Source: JAJDTQ01 sp965204235 (lineage in GTDB: Bacteria; Desulfobacterota; Binatia; UBA9968; JAJDTQ01). Taken from it: a stretch of DNA of 64,000 nucleotides. The DNA lies in contig OZ241979.1 of assembly GCA_965204235.1 (NCBI GenBank), positions 3,038,001 through 3,102,000 of the forward strand. The letters run 5' to 3'. Position numbers and translations under genes: made by a program. Positions 58,245 to 64,000 of this stretch are shown here, one piece after another. The first letter of the stretch is position 1. Every line of letters starts with the position of its first letter. The notes under the pieces were generated by a model. The model saw only the letters and a list, made by a program, of their open reading frames with translations, was not told the DNA's origin and did no database searches.

Positions 58245-59962
58245 ATCCGGCGCTCGAGATCTCCGATCTTCGATCGGATCCGTTCCACCTGCTCGTCCTC
58301 GTCGGCCGACTCCAGCGCCCTGCGGTAGCTCCGCAGCGCTTCGTCCGGCCTGCCGTCCTCCAGGTAGGCGTCGCCCAGGTGCTCGATGATGACGGGGTCG
58401 TCCACCACCAGGCGGACCGCCTTCTCCAACTGCTCGATGGCCCTCCGGTAGTCGCCCTTGCGGTAATAGACCCAGCCGAGACTGTCGATATAGAAACCGT
58501 CGTTGGGCTCGATCTCCAGCGCGCGGATGATGAGTTGCTCCGCCCGGTCGAGCTCCACGTCCATGTCCGCGTAGGTGTAACCCAGGTAGTTCAACGCCTC
58601 GGCGTACTCCGGGTTCAGTTCGATGGCCTTCCGCATGTGCTCGATGGTCTTGTCCTTGTCCTTGCTCTCGTCGTACAGGGCCCCCAGCGCGAAGTGCAGC
58701 CGGGGGTTCCCGGGGTCCAGATCCACCACCGTGAGCATGGTCTCGACGGCGTTGGCGTAGTCCTTCGCCCTGCGGTACACCTCCGCGAGAAAGCGCAACA
58801 GGTCCTTGCGCCGGTCCGGGTCCCGGTCCAGGGCGGCCCGGAGGGCAGCCGCCGCTTCGGCGTACCGCTCCCGTCCTTCGTGGACCGAGGCGAGCTGCAC
58901 CCGGGAATCCACGAAATAGTCGCTGTCCGGGGGAACGCCTTCGAACTGCGCCGCGGCCCTCTCGGCGTCGCCCAACCGGTCGTGGGCAAGGCCCAGGAAG
59001 AACCTCACGCGATGGTCCTCGGGCCGTTCCGCCAGGGCGAGGCTCAGTTCCGTGACCGCGGCATCGAGGTCGCCGACCTCGTAGTAGGCGAGCCCCACCT
59101 TGGTCCGGGCCACGCCCGGCGCAGCCTCTTGGAAGCCCAGACGGGCGAACTCGGCGCGCGCCTCCGGGAGGCCCCCCAACCCCGTGCGAAGGGCCCGGAG
59201 CCGCGGCTTGGCCCATTCGTTTCCCGGGTCCACCTCCATGAGCTTCCGGTAGGCCTCGGACGCGGCGCCCCGGCGGCCGCGGAACTCGCGGACCAGCCCC
59301 ATCTCGGTGAGCACCGGCGCGGAGGTCGGGAGCAACTCGAGCGCGGCCGCGTAGCTCTCTTCCGCTCGGGCGAAATCCCGCGACTCGGCCAGGGTCCGCC
59401 CCAGGTAGTAGTGTCCCAGCGGCGACCGGGGGTTGTCCCGCGTGTACCTTTCCAGATGCTCCCGCGCCTCCCGGTATTGCCCCTCGGCCAAGTGGACCGC
59501 CCCCAGGTAGAGGCGCGCCTGCTCGTCGCCGGGGTCGAGCTCCAGCACCTTCCGGTACTCCCGGACGCTCTCGGCCGCCTTGCCCGTGGCGCTGTACAGC
59601 CCCGCCAGCAAACGGCGGCTCTCCGGGTCCCCGGCATCGAGACCCACCGCGGCCTCCGCCTCCGCCACCGCGGCGTCGGTCTCCCCCAGGGCCAGGTGGG
59701 ACTTGGCCAGACGGGTGCGCAGGAAGACGCTGGAGGGGTCGTGCTCCCGGGCCGACTCCAAGTGTTCGTGGGCCGCGCGCGAGTTGCCGGCGAGGGCGTC
59801 CATGCGAGCCCGCAGGTAGCGGTACACCGCCTGGGCTTCCCGCGGGACGTCCGCCTTCTCGCGGTCCGCGAAAGGACCCGGCGGCCCCTGGGGAACTCCG
59901 TCGGGGGGAACGCAACCCGCCAGAAACAGGACGACAACGATTCCCCAACCAGGACGCCACAT
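58241..59962 (-). CDS. Tetratricopeptide repeat lipoprotein
   Basis: 573 residues. N-terminal signal and lipobox MWRPGWGIVVVLFLAGCVPP. At least twelve TPR units follow, for example EARQAVYRYLRARMDALAGN-type helices, AVAEAEAAVGLDAGDPESRR, SVREYRKVLELDPGDEQARL and AIEQLEKAVRLVVDDPVIIE. Such superhelices hold partner proteins in the periplasm or at the outer membrane. It is co-transcribed with the LolB-like lipoprotein by TTGA overlap. Confidence 0.85.
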   Translation of the reverse strand: MWRPGWGIVVVLFLAGCVPPDGVPQGPPGPFADREKADVPREAQAVYRYLRARMDALAGNSRAAHEHLESAREHDPSSVFLRTRLAKSHLALGETDAAVAEAEAAVGLDAGDPESRRLLAGLYSATGKAAESVREYRKVLELDPGDEQARLYLGAVHLAEGQYREAREHLERYTRDNPRSPLGHYYLGRTLAESRDFARAEESYAAALELLPTSAPVLTEMGLVREFRGRRGAASEAYRKLMEVDPGNEWAKPRLRALRTGLGGLPEARAEFARLGFQEAAPGVARTKVGLAYYEVGDLDAAVTELSLALAERPEDHRVRFFLGLAHDRLGDAERAAAQFEGVPPDSDYFVDSRVQLASVHEGRERYAEAAAALRAALDRDPDRRKDLLRFLAEVYRRAKDYANAVETMLTVVDLDPGNPRLHFALGALYDESKDKDKTIEHMRKAIELNPEYAEALNYLGYTYADMDVELDRAEQLIIRALEIEPNDGFYIDSLGWVYYRKGDYRRAIEQLEKAVRLVVDDPVIIEHLGDAYLEDGRPDEALRSYRRALESADEDEQVERIRSKIGDLERRI

Positions 59963-60035
59963 GGTATTTTCCAGAGGGACGAATGCAGGAAACTAGCTAA
60001 CACAGGCGGGGGGACCGGTCAATGTACGCGAGACG

Positions 60036-60245
60036 CCCAAATCCACCACCCAATCCATGGTGAGCAGGGTAGGGAGGGTCAATAGGTGCAGGGAGGGTGA
60101 GTGGAGGGGTGTTGGAGGGCAGGAGTGGGGTGTTTGTGAGACTGGATTCCCGCTTTCGCGGGAATGACGGAGCAGGGTCTGCGGAGCAATGACGGCGTGA
60201 TCCCTTTCGCTCCTGCCTTACCCACACAAAAGCCGGAAGAGCCTG
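60036..60245. repeat. Intergenic repeat block: ATCCACCACC unit, palindrome unit and 110-bp dispersed repeat
   Basis: CCAAATCCACCACCCAATCC at 60038-60057 recurs at 61204-61232 (with a 4-nt insertion) and inversely at 63501-63524. One ATTCCCGCGAAAGCGGGAAT-type unit lies at 60142-60168, followed by a copy of the 47321-47434 repeat. The 59963-60436 gap has no gene. Confidence 0.65.
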
Positions 60246-60249
60246 AAAA

Positions 60250-60315
60250 AGCGCGTCCTTCGACTTCGCTTCGCTACGCTCAGGACGAACGGAGGCAGTT
60301 GTTCAGAGTTTCCTC
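60250..60315. repeat. MITE-like element, copy G (half element)
   Basis: Core GCGTCCTTCGACTTCGCTTC and end TTGTTCAGAGTTTCCTC are present; the other terminal repeat is missing, as in copy C. It abuts the extended dispersed repeat. Confidence 0.65.
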
Positions 60316-60436
60316 AAGGACCTCCCCGTGGCGGCCGGGTTTGACTTCTCGAGCGGCATTCGGGACACTTGCCGGCCATGGGCAAGCGGACGCCGACCGG
60401 GAGTTCCGGGCGTCCGTCCGCTTCGAGGGCCAAGCC

Positions 60437-61189
60437 ATGACGCTCGAAGACTTCGCCGCAAGGGTCCGGCGCGCCACGGACATCGTCTTCTTTACCGGAG
60501 CCGGCATCAGCACCGAGTCGGGCATCCCGGACTTCCGCAGCCCGGGCGGGACCTGGACCCGGATGAAGCCGGTCTATTTCGACGAGTTCCTGCGCAGCGA
60601 AGAGGCCCGGGTGCGAGCGTGGCGGCGGAAGAAGGAGAGCCATCGACTCTACCGGGAGGTCGAGCCCAACGTCGGCCACACCTCCATCCGCGACCTGGAG
60701 AAGCGCGGACAACTGCTGGGCCTCATCACCCAGAACATCGACGGACTGCACAGCCGGGGCGGCGTCTCCGAGGACAGGATCGTCGAGCTGCACGGCTCCG
60801 ACCGGACCGTCGTCTGCCTCGGCTGCGGCAAGGTCTTCGACCCGGACGCGGTGCTGGAGGCCTTGGGCGAAGAGTTCGTCTCGCCGCGCTGCGACGCGTG
60901 CAACGGCCTGCTCAAGTCCGGCACGGTCTCCTTCGGCCAGCCCATGCCGCGGGACGCCATGCAGCGCGCGCAGGCGTGGAGCGAAGCCGCGGAGGTCTTC
61001 GTGGTGGTGGGATCCTCGCTGGTGGTGCAGCCCGCGGCGTCGTTCCCCGTGGTGGCCAAACAGGCCGGCGCGCTGCTGGCCATCGTCAACCGTGATTCGA
61101 CTCCCATCGACTCCTTGGCCGACTACCTCTACCAGGGAGAGATCGGCGAGTTCTTCCGCAACCTGAACCCACTGCTGTCCGACGCCTGA
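60437..61189 (+). CDS. Sirtuin-type NAD-dependent protein deacylase
   Basis: 250 residues from the ATG at 60437 (GAGGG site at 60424); an upstream frame translates repeat DNA and is rejected. Motifs: GAGISTESGIPDFRSPGG (21-38), TQNIDGLHSRGG with catalytic His119 in ELHG, zinc Cys127/130/152/155 (CLGCGKVF; CDACNG), FGQPMP and GSSLVVQPAASFP. All catalytic and zinc-binding residues are present. It removes acyl groups from lysines with NAD+, for instance to activate acetyl-CoA synthetase. Confidence 0.92.
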   Translation: MTLEDFAARVRRATDIVFFTGAGISTESGIPDFRSPGGTWTRMKPVYFDEFLRSEEARVRAWRRKKESHRLYREVEPNVGHTSIRDLEKRGQLLGLITQNIDGLHSRGGVSEDRIVELHGSDRTVVCLGCGKVFDPDAVLEALGEEFVSPRCDACNGLLKSGTVSFGQPMPRDAMQRAQAWSEAAEVFVVVGSSLVVQPAASFPVVAKQAGALLAIVNRDSTPIDSLADYLYQGEIGEFFRNLNPLLSDA

Positions 61190-61306
61190 CAGGTCACCCG
61201 TAGCCCCAAATCCACCACCTGATCAAATCCATCTTCCCGACAGTCCCTGCCGTATGATGCCTGCACTTCGTATCCCCGGAGCGTCGATGGCCGCGGCCGG
61301 CAAGGA

Positions 61307-63388
61307 CTACCGGGCCGGTATCTCTACTTCCCACAGTACTCGGCCTCCTCTTTCCTCCTGTCCCGTCCGGATGCCGGAGACGGGATAATCGGGCAATGGA
61401 AGTATAGCCATGCACTTCCCCTCGAACAGCACGCCAATGTCTCGGAAGCGGACGTCAAGCTCCTCGAGGCCGTTCCCGTCCCCCCTGCGCCATCTGGGCA
61501 CGCCCCCTCTGCGCGCGTCTTTCGGGTCTTTCGGGGTCACCTCCACGAACACCCGGAGGGGCACATCCTCCCGGACGCAGGGCTCCCTGACGTGGATCAG
61601 CGTGCCGTCACCGAGATAGACGTCGAAGTGGGAGCGCGCCACAGGCTCTCCGGACACCACCTGCCGGTAAATGGCTCGGTAGAACTCCACCAGGTCGTCC
61701 GTACCTGCGGAATCATACAGGAACACCTGTTCGTTCCCGGGCGTGAGCAGGGCGTCGTTCTCCACCCGGTCGCGGGTGAGGAGGAAGTCCGCGGCGCGGG
61801 CGGAGACTTCCATGTCTTCCGTGTCGAAGGGTTGCAACAGGACGCTTCCGGCGAAATAGTACCATTGTTCGCGGGGCGTAGGATAGTACATTCGTTCGTG
61901 ACGCGAAGGTGTGCCCGGTCGGGGCCAGTCCGGCTTGACGGATGCAAGGAGCAGGACCACCTTTCCCCGCGTGGTTTCGCGGATGCTCCCGATTTCGGCC
62001 AGGGTGGCCAGTTGGGCCTCGGCCGCCCGGGCGTCCGGGCTCGGTCGGTGATCCATCTGGAAGGTGGAGACGACGAAGGCGAGCAGCGCCGCGACCGCAA
62101 GGCCGACCACGGGACGAGCCCCCCAGCGTTTGTGGACGTACAGCAGGAGCAGTGAGTAGAGCGTCAGCGGGACGCCCACGTAGAACAGGGCATCGTGGTT
62201 GTGGTGCACCGCGTTGTGGCGCATGGACAGGGCCCAGAAGAACCCCGACAGGGCAAGGGTGGCCAGCAGCATGCGGCGTCGCCCGTCCAACAGCGGCCCC
62301 GCAAGGCGCACCACGGTCATGGATGCGGCCACCACCATCAGCAACGCCAGGAGGGAAACCCACAACGCCGGCCCTGCAAGGCCCGGCGCCGAAAAGTGGA
62401 GGGAGGGAAACCACTCCAGCAGATCGACTCCCCGGTCGGTGAGCACGAAGGGAACGGACGCCACGCAGACACGAAAGAACTGCTGTCGCAGGAAGCGCAG
62501 CCACCCGAAGGAGGCTTCCTGGTCCAGTCCAGTCCGCCTGAGCATGGACTGGACCGACGGCAGTTCGGTCACCCGCGTCTCGCCTCCGAACGCGGAGTAC
62601 TCGTTGGCGAAGTTGAAGCCCAGGACGGCCGCGCCGAACAGCAGCGCGAACACGCCCAGCGCCGTGTAGCGGCTGCGCAGCACCGCCGCCCCGGTGGAGC
62701 GCACACGCGGCCACAACGCGACCCCGTCCTTCCACGCCCGGACCGCCTCACACGCCAAGCCCAGGATGAGGAACGGCAGCAGGAACGCATAGACGCGCCA
62801 CCCCAGCAGCAGCGCAACGCAGGTCCTGGCCAGCAACTGCCGGAACCGTCCCTCCTGCACGAACACCACCATGCCGTGGAAGACCAGCATCACCGCAAAC
62901 AGCTCCATGCTGAACTCCACGGAAACCGCGTTGCTGTACAACAGCATGTAGAAGGAAGAGAAGGCCGCGAGGGTGGCGGCCAGCGCGGTCCAGCGGTGGG
63001 AGGTGATCCGTGCGAGGGAGTGGAAGGCCAGGAGCGCAGCGGCGCTGAACAACAGCAACATGAGCATGCGGGCGGCCAGGATCCTGGCCGACAGGTCGTT
63101 TCCGAAGGGGAGGATGGCGAGTTTGATCAGCGCGTATCCGCCGACGGGAAAGCGGCTGTACATCTCATATACCAAGGCGCCGTCCGATCCCGGGCGCAAA
63201 CGCCGGAACAACCGGAAATGGTGGTCGGGGGACAGGTTCTCGGCTATCTCCAGGTTATCGAGTGTATGCAGGTCCTGGTTGCTAAGACGGTAGAAGTATC
63301 CCTTGTCGAAGCTGCAAAGGAACAACGTGGACAGGGCGAGCAGCAGCAACAACAAGGGGAGGCGTTCAGGACCGGGGGGGAGGGGCAT
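61307..63388 (-). CDS. Large polytopic membrane protein, possibly GT-C glycosyltransferase-like
   Basis: 693 residues from the ATG at 63388; a TTG at 63439 would add 17 residues. About ten membrane helices, beginning ERLPLLLLLLALSTLFLCSF, with an N-terminal acidic loop SFDKGYFYRLSNQDLHTLDN, then LLFSAAALLAFHSLARITSH, LLGWRVYAFLLPFLILGLA, VSLLALLMVVAASMTVVRLAG and VVGLAVAALLAFVVSTFQM. A soluble C-terminal domain of about 230 residues ends the protein. The early Asp/Glu loop and helix pattern suggest a GT-C enzyme that uses a lipid-phosphate sugar donor, but no definite motif was recognised. Confidence 0.65.
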   Translation of the reverse strand: MPLPPGPERLPLLLLLLALSTLFLCSFDKGYFYRLSNQDLHTLDNLEIAENLSPDHHFRLFRRLRPGSDGALVYEMYSRFPVGGYALIKLAILPFGNDLSARILAARMLMLLLFSAAALLAFHSLARITSHRWTALAATLAAFSSFYMLLYSNAVSVEFSMELFAVMLVFHGMVVFVQEGRFRQLLARTCVALLLGWRVYAFLLPFLILGLACEAVRAWKDGVALWPRVRSTGAAVLRSRYTALGVFALLFGAAVLGFNFANEYSAFGGETRVTELPSVQSMLRRTGLDQEASFGWLRFLRQQFFRVCVASVPFVLTDRGVDLLEWFPSLHFSAPGLAGPALWVSLLALLMVVAASMTVVRLAGPLLDGRRRMLLATLALSGFFWALSMRHNAVHHNHDALFYVGVPLTLYSLLLLYVHKRWGARPVVGLAVAALLAFVVSTFQMDHRPSPDARAAEAQLATLAEIGSIRETTRGKVVLLLASVKPDWPRPGTPSRHERMYYPTPREQWYYFAGSVLLQPFDTEDMEVSARAADFLLTRDRVENDALLTPGNEQVFLYDSAGTDDLVEFYRAIYRQVVSGEPVARSHFDVYLGDGTLIHVREPCVREDVPLRVFVEVTPKDPKDARRGGVPRWRRGDGNGLEELDVRFRDIGVLFEGKCMAILPLPDYPVSGIRTGQEERGGRVLWEVEIPAR

Positions 63389-63614
63389 AGGCGTGTTTTC
63401 AGATGGAGTTGAAGGAGAAGGATCACCAATGAGGGACAAGTACCTTAAGGCAAGGGCCGTTGCAACTCCAGCACCGGGAAGAAGATGGAGGGGGGGACGA
63501 ATGGATTGGGTGGTGGATTCGGGTAGCCTCTCCGAGCTTGACAGCGGAACCGGGGGACTGGTAGAGGTCGCAGGTCATCCACGTCGTCCGCCAACCCCGC
63601 CGGAGGAAAGCGCC

Positions 63615-64000
63615 ATGAGCAGCACGAACGGCCATACCAGGGCACTCCACGTCATGACCCATTCCGGGTGGTACCGCTTCGAGAAGAACGGCGATTCCTG
63701 GAGCCAGGTCGATCGCGCCCTCCCGTTCTGGGCGCTGACCTGCGTCGCGGTGGATCCGGAAGACCCGCGGACGGTGTACGCGGGCGCCGAGCACTCGGGC
63801 CTGTTCTTCACCCGCGACGGCGGGGAGACCTGGACCCGGTCCGACCCCAACGTGCCGCACCTGGACATCTTCTCGCTGTGGGCCTTGCCCGGGTCCCTGT
63901 TCGTGGGAACCCGTCCCGCGGCGCTCTTCCACGGGAGCCCGGGGCAGGGGTGGCAGGAGCTTTCGGACGTGCGGGAAGGCGGCGCCGGTGGGACCTTTCC
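63615..64000 (+). CDS. BNR/WD40-like repeat protein (partial, right edge)
   Basis: ATG at 63615 after GGAGGAAAG; 128 codons run to the window end. MSSTNGHTRALHVMTHSGWY begins, then DPEDPRTVYAGAEHSGLFFTRDGGETWTRSDPNVP contains the BNR motif (S/T-x-D-x-G-x-T-W) of sialidase-like and glycosidase beta-propellers, and GSLFVGTRPAALFHG is the start of a second blade. It could be an exported or cytoplasmic propeller; no signal peptide is visible. The missing C-terminal part prevents more. Confidence 0.75.
   Translation, partial: MSSTNGHTRALHVMTHSGWYRFEKNGDSWSQVDRALPFWALTCVAVDPEDPRTVYAGAEHSGLFFTRDGGETWTRSDPNVPHLDIFSLWALPGSLFVGTRPAALFHGSPGQGWQELSDVREGGAGGTF

Noticed and set aside
57444..59960. Single minus-strand frame of 838 codons
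   Set aside because: Only its last third is real (the LolB-like lipoprotein); the first part is a shifted frame of the TPR gene.

Overview
This is a GC-rich bacterial window with dense, often overlapping genes (ATGA, GTGA and TGATG junctions), many GTG/TTG starts, and no rRNA or intact tRNA. The mix of a TAXI-type TRAP transporter, several xanthine-dehydrogenase-family enzymes, LLM flavin oxidoreductases, an MpaB-type oxygenase, a MutL/GlmL ASKHA protein and Yej-type peptide transport, together with dispersed palindromic and MITE-like repeats, suggests an uncultured, metabolically versatile environmental bacterium such as a Tectomicrobia- or Deltaproteobacteria-like lineage. That placement is inference; nothing here fixes the taxon.

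Layout. 1-1.7 kb: a solute-binding protein cut by the left edge, a small lipoprotein and an orphan YefM-like antitoxin. 1.9-4.0 kb: a visibly AT-richer three-gene block (Mrr-type endonuclease, phosphoribosyltransferase, SLOG-like protein) with overlapping genes, the best candidate here for an undescribed defence or nucleotide-signalling module. 4.1-11.1 kb: alpha-carbonic anhydrase and a lone molybdopterin large subunit facing a complete three-subunit molybdenum hydroxylase operon. 11.1-21 kb: amine oxidase, DUF1499, sulfotransferase, MpaB-like oxygenase, squalene/phytoene synthase and a TAXI TRAP transporter. 21-27 kb: AbrB/PIN toxin-antitoxin pair, MEKHLA protein, then a catabolic-looking operon (M24 peptidase, threonine-synthase-like PLP enzyme, two LLM oxidoreductases). 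27-29.3 kb: an ATPase with a possibly truncated upstream partner beside two insertion-like elements and a tRNA 3'-end fragment. 29.4-40.2 kb: a greA-headed operon with MoxR, DUF58, membrane proteins and a giant protein with three von Willebrand A motifs. 40.3-47 kb: orphan Opp/Dpp ATPases, a DUF4143-type ATPase and a MutL-like pair. 47.5-51.3 kb: a five-gene membrane operon of unknown function. 51.5-57.4 kb: a YejABEF-like transporter with the E and F parts fused. 57.4-64 kb: lipoproteins, sirtuin, large membrane protein and a BNR-like protein cut by the right edge.

Mobile DNA theme: at least seven copies of one short element with terminal inverted repeats lie at gene ends. At two genes the element supplies the stop codon, and at yejB its end supplies the Shine-Dalgarno sequence. 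A second palindromic repeat family occurs in inverted pairs. Four further short inverted- or direct-repeat features mark remodelled intergenic DNA.
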